Positions 1 through 9,478 are shown, numbered from the stretch's first letter. The stretch is DNA of 64,000 nucleotides from Candidatus Kuenenia stuttgartensis (GCA_945865325.1 CAMBFA010000003.1:1-64000); one strand, 5' to 3'. The notes: generated by a model not told the origin, from the sequence alone. Made by a program: numbers and translations.

Positions 1-2
1 CC

Positions 3-557
3 CTCGGGGCGCTCGGCGATGCCGACGTGATCGTCAATGTGCAGGGCGACGAACCGGAGCTCGCCGCCGCCGCCATCGATGCCGCCATCGACCTCCTCCA
101 CCGCTGCCCAGGGGCCGGCATCGCCACGCTCGTCACGCCGATGCGATCGATCGACCTCCTCGACGACCCCTCCGCCGTCAAAGCCGAGCTGACCCCATGG
201 CGCGAGCCAGGCACGCCAGGCTCCTGGCTCCCCGGAGCGGCAGTCGCCGGCGCCTGGCGGGCGATCACCTTCAGCCGCTCACGCGTGCCCGCCGCCCGCG
301 AATGGAGCGACCAGCTTCTCGCCGCCGACCCGCCCTACTGGTGGCAGCATGTCGGCCTCTACGCCTACCGGCGCCAAGTCCTCGAAGCCTGGAACGAGCT
401 CCCCGAGTCGCGCTTGGCCAGTCTCGAAAGCCTCGAACAATTGCGGCCGCTCGAGGCCGGCATCGGCATCGTGGCCGGGGCGATCGACCACGCCGCCAAG
501 GGGATCGATACGCCGCGCGACTACGCCGCCTTTGTCCAGCGCTGCAGGCGCCGCTAG
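3..557 (+). CDS. kdsB: 3-deoxy-manno-octulosonate cytidylyltransferase, C-terminal part (5' truncated by window edge)
   Basis: Open frame from window start; 'LGALGDADVIVNVQGDEPEL' and 'WWQHVGLYAYRRQVLEAWNELPESRLASLESLEQLRPLEAG' are typical of KdsB. Confidence 0.92.
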   Translation, partial: LGALGDADVIVNVQGDEPELAAAAIDAAIDLLHRCPGAGIATLVTPMRSIDLLDDPSAVKAELTPWREPGTPGSWLPGAAVAGAWRAITFSRSRVPAAREWSDQLLAADPPYWWQHVGLYAYRRQVLEAWNELPESRLASLESLEQLRPLEAGIGIVAGAIDHAAKGIDTPRDYAAFVQRCRRR

Positions 558-560
558 CGA

Positions 561-1454
561 TCAGCCCTTCTCGACCGGCACGAGCAACACGCTCGACGGC
601 ACGCCGGTGAGGACCGCTTCGGAGGTGCTCCCCAGCAGCCAACGCGTGACCGCGTCGGACGGGGTGCGGCCAAGGATGATGAGGTTGTCGCCATGATCGC
701 GAACATGGGAGCGGATCTGGTCGCCGGGATTCCCCTGGACCACAATCGGGGCCTTCGCTGCGAAGGCCGGCGGAAGATGCTTCTGGAAGCCTTCGAGGGC
801 CTTGGAGAGCGTGCCGACTTCGTCGTCGTGCTCCTGCTGCCAGGCCGACGCGATCGCCGCCGATTGCGGGTCGCGGACCTTCCGCTCCAGCCACGACGGC
901 AGCGGGCCGGCAAGGAGCGATTCTGCGACGCCGATCACCTCGCCTGACGTGTCGGCGGGCCAGCGGAGCTTGCTGACCACCGCGGCCACCGCCTCGGCAC
1001 TGGCAGCGAGATAACAGGCGATCGGCCGGATCGACTCACTGGCGGCGGGAGCGTTGCGGACGACAAGCACCGGCAGCGTCGAGCCATGGACCACCGCTCG
1101 CGACACGCTCCCGAGGAGAAAGCGCTCGAGCGACGTCTGGTTGCTCGCGCCCACGACAACGAGATCGGCCTTCCAGCCGATCGCCGCTTCGAGGATTCCG
1201 GCCGCCGCCGACTTCGTGCTCACGATCACCTCAACGGGGCGCGTGAACGGCTGCGGGAGCCGGCCCTCGGCCTCGTCGAAGAGCGCCTTGCTCGCCCCCT
1301 CGACGAGCGTCTGCCCCCAAGGGACGCGGCGCTGGAGCTCTGCGGGGGAAAAGTAGATCGCTACTTCGTCGGCACGCGGGTCGATGAGCCGGCCGACGAG
1401 CGAGACGGCCTCGAGCGAAGAGGGCGACCCGTCGACACCGATGAGGATCTTCAT
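561..1454 (-). CDS. Universal stress protein with two Usp-like domains
   Basis: ORF 561..1502; start at 'MKILIGVDGSPSSLEAVSL'; 'DLVVVGASNQTSLERFLLGSVSRAVVHGSTLPVLVVR' and a second 'NLIILGRTPSDAVTRWLLGSTSEAVLTGVPSSVLLV'. Confidence 0.88.
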   Translation of the reverse strand: MKILIGVDGSPSSLEAVSLVGRLIDPRADEVAIYFSPAELQRRVPWGQTLVEGASKALFDEAEGRLPQPFTRPVEVIVSTKSAAAGILEAAIGWKADLVVVGASNQTSLERFLLGSVSRAVVHGSTLPVLVVRNAPAASESIRPIACYLAASAEAVAAVVSKLRWPADTSGEVIGVAESLLAGPLPSWLERKVRDPQSAAIASAWQQEHDDEVGTLSKALEGFQKHLPPAFAAKAPIVVQGNPGDQIRSHVRDHGDNLIILGRTPSDAVTRWLLGSTSEAVLTGVPSSVLLVPVEKG

Positions 1455-1557
1455 GACTGGCTCCGACGAAACGAAAGGGACGTGTTCGGTAGGGGGAGGC
1501 AACGCTCCGCCGGGATCATCTTACCCGAGATTCGACGACCCCCGCCGCGGCAGACGA

Positions 1558-2622
1558 TCAGGCAATCGTCACCTTCGACGCCTCCCCAGGGACCTCGCGG
1601 ACCAGCCGCGGGACACCGTAGCCGGAGAGCTTTTGCCGGAGGGCGTCGACAAGCTCGACCGCCTTCGCTTCCGGGACGTCGAAGTGCGCGGTGCCGACGA
1701 CCCGGTCGGGGAGGTGGAGGTAGTAGGGGAGAACACCGATCGCGAGGAGCCGCTCCGAGAGCCCGAGAAGGACGGGGAGCGTGTCGTTGACCCCGGCAAG
1801 GAGAACGGCCTGATTGAGGAGGATCGCCCGGGCGCCGGCCAGGGCCCGAATTGCCGCCGCCTGTTCCGGGCCGAGCTCCGCCGGATGGTTGGCATGGATC
1901 ACGACCACGGCCGGAAAGGGAAGGCCGGCGAGGAGCTCCACCAGCCGCCGCGTCACCCGCGAGGGGAGCACGATCGGCAGACGTGTGTGGATCCGCACCC
2001 GGCTGATCGCGGGGATGGCGACAATTCTTCCGAGGAGCTCGGCGAGACGGTCGTCGTCGAGGAGGAGCGGATCGCCTCCGGAGAGGATCACCTCGCGGAT
2101 CGAAGGATCGGCCGCGATCGCCCGCAGCGCCGCGGCCGTGCCGGCCGACGAGACCCCATGCTCGGCATAGGGGAACTCACGGCGGAAGCAGTAGCGGCAG
2201 TGGACGGCACAGGCGCCGGTCGCCAACAGGAGCGCCCGGCCCTCGTACTTCTTCACCAAGCCCGGCGCCGCCAGCGCCGCTGCTTCCTCGAGTGGATCGG
2301 CTACCCAGCCGGGGGGCGAGGCGAGCTCCGCTTCCAGCGGCAGGACCTGGCGGAGGAGCGGGTCGTGGGGATCGCCATGGGTCATCCGCTCGAGGAATGG
2401 ACGGGGGACAAGGAGGGGAAAGCCACCGGCGGCGCGGCGGGCCTCAGCGGCGAAGGTGGCGTCGAGCCCGAGGAGCCGGCAGAGCTCGTCGGGATCGCGG
2501 ATGGCGGCCGCCAGCTCCACCTGCCAGCGTTCCCGGGGGGAACCCCGGTCGCGGAGCCCCTCGGCCGCAGGGTTGGCCGCAGGGGCCGAGACCGGCTCGG
2601 ACTGCGTCGAATCGAGCGTCAT
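1558..2622 (-). CDS. epmB: Radical SAM KamA/EpmB family: EF-P beta-lysylation aminomutase-like protein
   Basis: 'ATGACAVHCRYCFRREFPYAEH' radical-SAM CxxxxxxC motif region, 'VILSGGDPLLLDDDRL', 'GVNDT'; divergent neighbour of efp. Start chosen at 'MTLDSTQSEP'. Confidence 0.88.
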   Translation of the reverse strand: MTLDSTQSEPVSAPAANPAAEGLRDRGSPRERWQVELAAAIRDPDELCRLLGLDATFAAEARRAAGGFPLLVPRPFLERMTHGDPHDPLLRQVLPLEAELASPPGWVADPLEEAAALAAPGLVKKYEGRALLLATGACAVHCRYCFRREFPYAEHGVSSAGTAAALRAIAADPSIREVILSGGDPLLLDDDRLAELLGRIVAIPAISRVRIHTRLPIVLPSRVTRRLVELLAGLPFPAVVVIHANHPAELGPEQAAAIRALAGARAILLNQAVLLAGVNDTLPVLLGLSERLLAIGVLPYYLHLPDRVVGTAHFDVPEAKAVELVDALRQKLSGYGVPRLVREVPGEASKVTIA

Positions 2623-2878
2623 GGGAGGGCGAGCGGGCCGGGGGCGGATGGATGAATCGATGGCCGGAGCCGGAGCCTGGGGCCGCCGTGCTCCCGCGGC
2701 GGCCGCGGACGTTGACATCCGCCACCGCTGCGGCCACCCTTGACGGTCTTCCGCGGAGCCCCGGAGCCCTTTCAAGGATACGACCGGCCGCCCGGAAAGG
2801 GAACGCCCGGCGGCTGGGCCGCCGGAGCGCATGATCAGGAATCGGGTTTTAGGTTCAACGTCCAGGAGCATCGAAGCA

Positions 2879-3448
2879 GTGGCAGGCTACAACACGAGCG
2901 AGTTCAAGAAGGGGCTCAAGGTCCAGATCGACGGCGACCCCTACCTCATGATCGAGTGCAATTTTGTGAAGCCGGGGAAAGGGCAAGCACTCTACAAGTG
3001 CAAGCTCCGCAACCTCCTCCGCGGCACGGTGCTCGACCGGACGTACAAGAGCGGCGATTCGCTCGATGCCGCCGACATCGCCACCATCGAGGCGCAGTTC
3101 CTCTACAAGCAGGGGGAACAGTTTGTCTTCATGGACAACACCAGCTACGAGCAGTACGAGCTGACGAAGGAGCAGGTCGACGACGCCTGGAAGTGGATCA
3201 AAGAGGGCACCGTCTGCTCGATGCTCCTCTACAACGGCAACCCGATCTCGATGGAGGCGCCGAACCACATGATTCTTCAAGTCGCGTATGCCGAACCGGC
3301 CATGCGCGGCAACACGGCGACGAACCTCACCAAGACGGTGAAGCTCGAGACCGGCGCCGACGTGGTCGTGCCGGCCTTCATCGAGCAGGACGACTTCATC
3401 AAGATCGACACCCGGACCGGCGATTACCTGGAGCGGTCGCAGAAATAA
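2879..3448 (+). CDS. efp: Translation elongation factor P (probable GTG start; ORF extends to ATG at 2831)
   Basis: 'YNTSEFKKGLKVQIDGDPYLMIECNFVKPGKGQALYKCKLRNLLRGTVLDRTYKSGD'; GTG at 2879 gives 189 aa, the canonical EF-P length. Confidence 0.95.
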   Translation: MAGYNTSEFKKGLKVQIDGDPYLMIECNFVKPGKGQALYKCKLRNLLRGTVLDRTYKSGDSLDAADIATIEAQFLYKQGEQFVFMDNTSYEQYELTKEQVDDAWKWIKEGTVCSMLLYNGNPISMEAPNHMILQVAYAEPAMRGNTATNLTKTVKLETGADVVVPAFIEQDDFIKIDTRTGDYLERSQK

Positions 3449-3467
3449 GGGCTTCGCAGCCACCACC

Positions 3468-3524
3468 CGGAAAAAGGTGCCAGCCACCAATTGACCGACA
3501 AATGGTGGCAGGCACCTTTTTCCG
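3468..3524. repeat. Long imperfect hairpin (26-nt arms, 5-nt loop), REP-like
   Basis: cggaaaaaggtgccagccaccaattg / accga / caaatggtggcaggcacctttttccg; arms pair except two mismatches. Confidence 0.8.
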
Positions 3525-3540
3525 CACCCCAAACCGGCAA

Positions 3541-3681
3541 GCTCGGGGCTGACCGTGCCCCGAGAGCCGGCCTCGCCGGCAAGCGAAGCCCGGAGGGCGA
3601 AAGCGCAGGCGGCGCGGAGAGAGCGTCGGCCATGGATGGCCGACGTGAACGTCCGGCGACGGGGCACGGTCAGCCCCGAGC
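3541..3681. repeat. Structured intergenic element bounded by perfect 22-bp inverted repeats
   Basis: gctcggggctgaccgtgccccg (3541-3562) is the exact reverse complement of cggggcacggtcagccccgagc (3660-3681); interior hairpins gccggc-ctc-gccggc, gccc-gga-gggc, cgtcggccat-gg-atggccgacg. Confidence 0.85.
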
Positions 3682-3712
3682 GGAGCCCAAGCGAGAAGCG
3701 ATGAAACGACAA

Positions 3713-3750
3713 CGGCCCGCCGGAAACTCCGGCGGGCCGCTTCGTTTTTA
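3713..3750 (+). terminator. Intrinsic terminator-like hairpin between efp and the convergent 3772..5439 gene
   Basis: cggcccgccgga-aac-tccggcgggccg perfect 12-bp stem followed by cttcgttttta on + strand. Confidence 0.7.
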
Positions 3751-3771
3751 TCAACTGCAAGAAGCGATCGC

Positions 3772-5334
3772 TCAGTCCCACCACCACTGGCCGGCGGGGA
3801 GGTCGAGCTTCTCGCCTCGGGCGATGGCGATCGTGCCCTCGTCGTCGCCGAGGATGTTCGCGGGATCGAGGGCCAGCTTCGGCTGAACCGTCACGCCACC
3901 ACCGATCGGGGTGACGAGCCGGTTGCCACGCTGGATGGCGTTGATCGCCGGCTGGACCTCGGTCGGCGCGACGAGCCGCTCGATCGTGCAGATCGACTCG
4001 TCGCGGAGGCTCTCGGCCCCCCAGGCGGCCCGGCCGTAGGCGTCGTGCTCCTGCATCCAGGCGGCCACGATCGAGAGATCGATGAGGTTGCGGAGCTGGC
4101 CGTAGACCGGGTTGCGGGCGGCGATCTCGGGGTATTTCCGCGTGAACGTCTCGGTGAACGTCTTGCTTGCCCGGTCGGGCCGGTCGGCCGACATCCGCTG
4201 GCCGTTGGGGAGCACGACCTCATCGGCACCGACGAGCTTCACCCCCCGGCCGACAAGCTCGATGCCGAGGTCGTCGTCAGTCGCCCGCACGCACTGGTAG
4301 TCGGGGGTGAAGAACCAGCGCTGGAGGGCGTTGGTGGCGACGCTGGAATTGGCGTTGAGATCGACCCACGACTTCATGTTCCGGGCCGGCACGCGCTCGA
4401 GGCCAATCCCGATGAGCTTCATCCGGTAGTCGGCCTCGACCATCACCTGGGCGAAGTGCGTCATGGGGCTGACGCCGTCGACGCGGACATCCTGCGGCCC
4501 GAGGGCCTGCGTCATCCCCATCACGAGCTCTTCGGGACTGGCCTTGGGGTTGATCCGCCCGACGCTCTTGATAAACGCCTGAAGCTGGGCGAGCCCCTCC
4601 TGACGCGGATCGATCGAGCAGCCGATGGTGGCGCTGGTCGGCTCGCCCGGCTCGAAGACACGGATCGCGGCGACGAGATCCTCGAGGAGGACCGTCGGGC
4701 TGCCCGACTCGATCCCCACCACGCGCCCGGTGGCGTCGGTGATCCAGCCCTCGGCCGGGCCGGCGATGACGACTTCACCCGGCTGCCCATCCTCGGCCGG
4801 ATAGACAAACACATACTGCACGCGCGTCAGGCCGGCGAGCCGGACGACATCGTCGGCGATGTCACGCCCCTCGGCGGCAGCGCGGGCCACCTCGGCCTCG
4901 AGTCGCGACAGCGCCACCTTGCGGAACGTCGAACGCTTGCGAATGTCACCGGGCAACTCGGCGTAGGCGGCCACACGCCGCTGGCGGGAGAGCCCCGCAT
5001 CGGAGACGAAGCGCGTCCGCAGGACTCCCTGAGCGTCGATGACGACACCAGCCGCGCCCGCGGCGCTGCCCAATCCACCACCACCCCCCTGGCCACCACC
5101 CCCCTGGCCGCCGCCACCCATGCCGCCGCCACCCTGGCCGCCACCCATGCCGCCGCCGCCCTGACCACCACCCATGCCACCACCGCCACCCCCCATACCG
5201 CCGCCACCGATGCCACCCTGGGCATGGGCGAATCCGGCGGGTGCGACGGCCACGGCAAGAGCCACGATCGCCGTCGTCAACAGCGAGGCGAAGCGGTGGA
5301 CGAGGGTCATCCGGTCAGCGAGGGGCTTGGACAT
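3772..5334 (-). CDS. Secreted planctomycete protein with Gly/Met/Gln-rich tract, DUF1598-like
   Basis: Signal peptide 'LLTTAIVALAVAVAPAGFAHAQGG', then 'GGGMGGGGGGMGGGQGGGGMGGG...'; C-terminal body resembles DUF1598 from memory. Start 'MSKPLADRMTLVHRFAS' within ORF 3772..5439. Confidence 0.7.
   Translation of the reverse strand: MSKPLADRMTLVHRFASLLTTAIVALAVAVAPAGFAHAQGGIGGGGMGGGGGGMGGGQGGGGMGGGQGGGGMGGGGQGGGGQGGGGGLGSAAGAAGVVIDAQGVLRTRFVSDAGLSRQRRVAAYAELPGDIRKRSTFRKVALSRLEAEVARAAAEGRDIADDVVRLAGLTRVQYVFVYPAEDGQPGEVVIAGPAEGWITDATGRVVGIESGSPTVLLEDLVAAIRVFEPGEPTSATIGCSIDPRQEGLAQLQAFIKSVGRINPKASPEELVMGMTQALGPQDVRVDGVSPMTHFAQVMVEADYRMKLIGIGLERVPARNMKSWVDLNANSSVATNALQRWFFTPDYQCVRATDDDLGIELVGRGVKLVGADEVVLPNGQRMSADRPDRASKTFTETFTRKYPEIAARNPVYGQLRNLIDLSIVAAWMQEHDAYGRAAWGAESLRDESICTIERLVAPTEVQPAINAIQRGNRLVTPIGGGVTVQPKLALDPANILGDDEGTIAIARGEKLDLPAGQWWWD
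5070..5222. repeat. Low-complexity GGN-type coding repeat (Gly-rich tract)
   Basis: Repeated ccacc/gccgcc/acccatgccgcc units encoding GGGMGGGQGGGG on the minus strand. Confidence 0.85.
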
Positions 5335-5637
5335 GGTCGTACCCGGCGAAGGAGGAAAGGTCTGCCGACATTTGATTCCCGCAGGGCTCCGCAGACCGGA
5401 ACCTGTCCGCAGGGTACGCCCCGGCGAAGCTGACGGCAATCAAACGACCGGCGTGTAGGGAGCCTCCGCGTCGGCGGACTCGCCCCCAGTATCTCTTCTC
5501 TCTTCGGCCCGGAGACGACAACAGCTTTGAGGGGCTTGGGGGGAATGGCGGGCGATTCGCCGGTTTTCCCCCCCCGCCCTGCACCGGGGAGCGGTCGTGC
5601 CGGTTGTCGGGGAAGGTCTCTCCCGGCCGCTGTCGGC

Positions 5638-8600
5638 TCACCCCGTCCGGGCCGCGGAGCGCCCTCCGGAGAACCGGCGCCCATCCCCCCGGCCGTTGTC
5701 GTCGCGGCTGCGGCTGCCCCCGGTGCGGGGGATCGAAATCCCCGCCCGGATCATGCCGGTGCCGAGGAGCCCCGAAACCTCGGCCTGGAACTGGGGCGTC
5801 CAGGCGACGGCGTGGCGGTCGGCCTCCAGGTGGACACGGCGACCGTCGATCAGATCGAGGACGAGCCGCAGCGGCACACTCCCCGGATGGCGCCGCAAAA
5901 TCTCCGCCAGCCGGTCGAGTGTGGCAGCGTCGTGGCCGGGCTCGGCAAAACGCAGCGTGACATGCTTGACCGGCTTTTGCCAGGCGTCGGCGAGGGGGAC
6001 GATCTCGTTGACGATTAAGTTCGTCTCCTCGCTCCCCGCCCGCCGGTCGATCGAACCGACGACGAGGATCACCGCGTCGGCCCGGATCGCCTCGCCGCAG
6101 CGGGCATAGTCCTCGGGCCAGCAGATCGAGCGGACGATGCCGTCCATGTCTTCGAGATCGAACATCCCGTAGCGGGTGTGGGTCGAGCCGGGGCGCGGCT
6201 GCTTGGTGTTGGAGAGCTTGATCGCGGCCACCATCCCGCCGATCACCACCTCTCCCTTGGGGGGCACCGCGGCGAGGTCGGCCGTGCCGTGGGTGCAGAT
6301 CGCCCCGAGGAGATCAGCAAACTCCGCCAGCGGATGGCTGTGGACGTAATAGCCGAGCACCTCCTTTTCATACGACCGCGTCTCCTTGTCAGAAAGTGGC
6401 GGCACCTCCGGCAGCCCCGGCGGCGGGGCGGTGGGGGTGGCAACGGCCGGCGCTTCGTCGAAAGCATCGAAGAGGTTCTTTTGGCCACTCTTGCGATCGG
6501 CCGCGCGCGAAGCGCCAGACGCAAGCGCCTTCTCGATGCCCGCCAGCAGTGCGGCGCGCTTGGCCCCCATGGATCGATCGGGCACAAGCGAGTCGAGGGC
6601 CCCGGCCTTGGCGAGGCTCTCGACGGCGGTCTTGTTGACGACGCTCGAGTCGAGCCGTCCGCAGAAGTCGTCGAGATCGCGGTAGGGGCCGGCCTTCTTC
6701 CGCTCCGCGTCGATCGCGGTGGAGGCCTGGCCGCCGCAGCCCTTGATCGCGGAGAGCCCGAAGAGGATCCGCCCCGACGCCACCGTGAAGTCGGCGGTGG
6801 AATGATTCACGTCGGGGGGGGCGACCTCGATCGCCATCCGCCGGCAGTCCTCGATATGCTCGACGAGCGCGTCTTTCTTTTTGAAATTGCGGCCGGTGAT
6901 ATCGCCGGAGAGGAGCGCCGCCATGAACTCCACCGCATGGTGCGTCTTGAGGTAGGCCGTCTGCCAGGCCAGCAGCGCGTAGGCGGTGGAATGGCTCTTG
7001 TTGAAGCCGTAGCCGGCAAACTTCTCGATCAGACCGAACAGCTCCTGCCCCTCGGCCGCCGCCATCCCCTTCGCCTTGGCCCCGGCGACGAATTGCTCGC
7101 GGAAGGCGGCGATGGTCTCGAGCTTCTTCTTGCTGATCGCCTTGATGCAGGTGTAGGCGCTGGAGAGCTCGATGCCACCGAGGCGCTCCAGGATCCGCAT
7201 CACCTGCTCCTGGTAGACCATCACGCCGTGCGTTTCCTCGAGCACCTCCTTCATCACCGGATGGGCATACTCGGCCGGCTTGCGGCCATGCTTGACGGCG
7301 ACGTAGTCGTCGACCATACCCCCCTCGAGCGGCCCGGGGCGGTAGAGGGCGTTGACGGCGACGATGTCGCGGAAGTGATCGGGCTTCATCCGCTGGAGGA
7401 GATCGCGGATACCGCCGCTCTCGAGCTGAAAGATCCCCTTTGTCTCCCCGCGGCAGAGAAGATCGAACGTCGGCTGGTCGTCGAGCGGGAAGGCGAGCGG
7501 ATCGGGGCGATGGCCGGTCGTCTCGGCGATGATGTCGATCGTCTTGGCGACAACTGTCAAATAGCGGAGGCCGAGGAAGTCCATCTTCATCAGGCCGGCG
7601 CGCTCGACATCCCCCATCGCCCACTGCGTGATCACTTCCTCCTTCCCCGTCACCCGCTGGAGCGGGACATACTCGACGAGCGGTCGGTCGGCGATCACCA
7701 CCGCCGCGGCATGGGTGCCGACATTGCGGGCCAGCCCCTCGATCCGGCCGGCGAGATCGACGAGCTCCCGGATCTCCCCGTCAGACTCACACGCCGCGGC
7801 GAGCTGGCTCCCCGGCGCCGAGGCCTCCTCGATCGAGATCCCGAGTTGGTCGGGGACGAGGGCGACGATCGAGTCGACCCGCGGGATCGCCAGCCCCATC
7901 GCCCGGCCGACGTCGCGGATTGCAGCCCGCGCGGCGAGCGTGCCGAAGGTGCCGATCTGGGCGACATTCGCGGCCCCGTACCGCCGCTTCACATACTCGA
8001 TGACCTCGCCGCGGCGCTCCTTGCAGAAGTCGATGTCGATATCGGGCGCCTCCTTGCGGTTGACGTCGAGGAAGCGCTCGAAGAGGAGGTCGTATTCAAG
8101 CGGGCAGACATGGGAGAGATAGAGCGCGTAGGCGACCAGCGCCCCGACGCCCGAGCCTCTGGCCGCCGCCGGGATGCCGAGCTCGCGCGACTCGCGAACG
8201 AAATCCCAGACGATGAGGAAGTAGCTGGAGAAGCCGAGGGTGTCGATGACGCCGAGCTCGCGGTCGAGCCGTTCCATGACCTGGGCATGAAGGACGGGCC
8301 GGCCATCTTCCGCCTCTGACCAACGCTTCGCCAGCCCGTCGTAGCGGGCATGGAGCCCTTCGAGACAGAGGCGACGCAGCTCCTCCGAGGCGGTCAGCCC
8401 GCTGGGCACGTCGAAGCCGGGGAAGTGCCGCTGGCCGAGATCGATCTCGATCGCCACGCTGTCGGCGATCTCCTGGCTGCGGGCCACGGCCGCCTGAGTC
8501 ACCTCCCCCGCCACCCCCCCGAAGGCGTTGTGCATCTCCTCGGGGCTCTTCAGATAGAACTCCGTCGATTCCATCTTCATCCGCGTCGGGTCGTTGCGGA

Positions 8601-9309
8601 ACCGGCCGGTGTTGACGCACAGGAGGATGTCCTGGGCGACGGCGTCCTCGCGGTTGACGTAGTGGCAGTCGCAGGTGGCCACCGGCGGGATCCCCAGCTC
8701 GCGCGAGATCTCGAGCGCCGCGAGCGTCACCTGTCGCTGCATCTCCAGGCCGTTGTCCTGGATCTCGAGGAAATACCGGTCGCCAAACAGCTTGTGGAAC
8801 CAGCCGGCCACCTCGCGCCCCTTGGCCAACTGCTCCGGCTGGTCGGCCCCGACGCCGATGAGCGAACGGCTGAACTCCCCCGACAGGCACCCCGACAGGC
8901 AGACGAGCCCACCGGAATGGGCCTCTAACAGCTCGCGGTCGATCCGCGGCTTGAAGTAAAAGCCCTCCAGAAAGGCCTTGGTCGCCAGCTGGAGGAGGTT
9001 GGCATACCCCTCGCGGTCCTTGGCTAGGAGCGTGAGGTGGTAGCTCGATTCCTTCTGGCTGCCGGCCTCCTTGTGGAAGCGGCTCCCGGGGGCGATGTAG
9101 GCCTCGTAACCGATGATCGGATTGATGCCGGCCGACTTCGCAGCGGCATAAAACTCGAGCGCTCCGTGGAGATTGCCGTGGTCGGTGATCGCCAGGGCAT
9201 TCATCCCCAGCTCCTTCGTGCGGTCGACCAGCCGCTCGATCGAACTGGCCCCGTCGAGAAGGCTGTAGTGGCTGTGGCAGTGGAGATGGACGAAGGAGCG
9301 GGCGGACAT
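5638..9309 (-). CDS. dnaE: DNA polymerase III alpha subunit
   Basis: 1223 aa; PHP 'SFVHLHCHSHYSLLDGASSIERLV', 'EAPDIDIDFCKERRGEVIEYVKRRYG', 'YQEQVMRILERLGG', 'GYGFNKSHSTAYALLAWQTAYLK'. Confidence 0.97.
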   Translation of the reverse strand: MSARSFVHLHCHSHYSLLDGASSIERLVDRTKELGMNALAITDHGNLHGALEFYAAAKSAGINPIIGYEAYIAPGSRFHKEAGSQKESSYHLTLLAKDREGYANLLQLATKAFLEGFYFKPRIDRELLEAHSGGLVCLSGCLSGEFSRSLIGVGADQPEQLAKGREVAGWFHKLFGDRYFLEIQDNGLEMQRQVTLAALEISRELGIPPVATCDCHYVNREDAVAQDILLCVNTGRFRNDPTRMKMESTEFYLKSPEEMHNAFGGVAGEVTQAAVARSQEIADSVAIEIDLGQRHFPGFDVPSGLTASEELRRLCLEGLHARYDGLAKRWSEAEDGRPVLHAQVMERLDRELGVIDTLGFSSYFLIVWDFVRESRELGIPAAARGSGVGALVAYALYLSHVCPLEYDLLFERFLDVNRKEAPDIDIDFCKERRGEVIEYVKRRYGAANVAQIGTFGTLAARAAIRDVGRAMGLAIPRVDSIVALVPDQLGISIEEASAPGSQLAAACESDGEIRELVDLAGRIEGLARNVGTHAAAVVIADRPLVEYVPLQRVTGKEEVITQWAMGDVERAGLMKMDFLGLRYLTVVAKTIDIIAETTGHRPDPLAFPLDDQPTFDLLCRGETKGIFQLESGGIRDLLQRMKPDHFRDIVAVNALYRPGPLEGGMVDDYVAVKHGRKPAEYAHPVMKEVLEETHGVMVYQEQVMRILERLGGIELSSAYTCIKAISKKKLETIAAFREQFVAGAKAKGMAAAEGQELFGLIEKFAGYGFNKSHSTAYALLAWQTAYLKTHHAVEFMAALLSGDITGRNFKKKDALVEHIEDCRRMAIEVAPPDVNHSTADFTVASGRILFGLSAIKGCGGQASTAIDAERKKAGPYRDLDDFCGRLDSSVVNKTAVESLAKAGALDSLVPDRSMGAKRAALLAGIEKALASGASRAADRKSGQKNLFDAFDEAPAVATPTAPPPGLPEVPPLSDKETRSYEKEVLGYYVHSHPLAEFADLLGAICTHGTADLAAVPPKGEVVIGGMVAAIKLSNTKQPRPGSTHTRYGMFDLEDMDGIVRSICWPEDYARCGEAIRADAVILVVGSIDRRAGSEETNLIVNEIVPLADAWQKPVKHVTLRFAEPGHDAATLDRLAEILRRHPGSVPLRLVLDLIDGRRVHLEADRHAVAWTPQFQAEVSGLLGTGMIRAGISIPRTGGSRSRDDNGRGDGRRFSGGRSAARTG

Positions 9310-9478
9310 CCGTGGCCTCGCGGAAGGGGACGTTGGGGGCCGGCGATCGGAGGGGGAACGGCGGCCCCGGGGATCGGGACCGACGGAGGCCGGGAGCAGG
9401 ATTGTACCGCGCAGGAATTCCCCTCTCGCACCCCCCTGAAACGGCGGTCACGCCCCGCGCCGGGCCGAGCAGCGGCGT

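Noticed and set aside
5070-5222. Possible CRISPR or minisatellite array (ccaccc/gccgcc repeats)
   Set aside because: Repeat units are short, contiguous and in-frame, encoding a Gly-rich tract; no spacer structure.
6178-8319. 713-aa + strand ORF antisense to dnaE
   Set aside because: High-GC shadow ORF; the minus strand clearly encodes DnaE and the + translation is Arg/Gly/Asp-rich with no recognisable domain.
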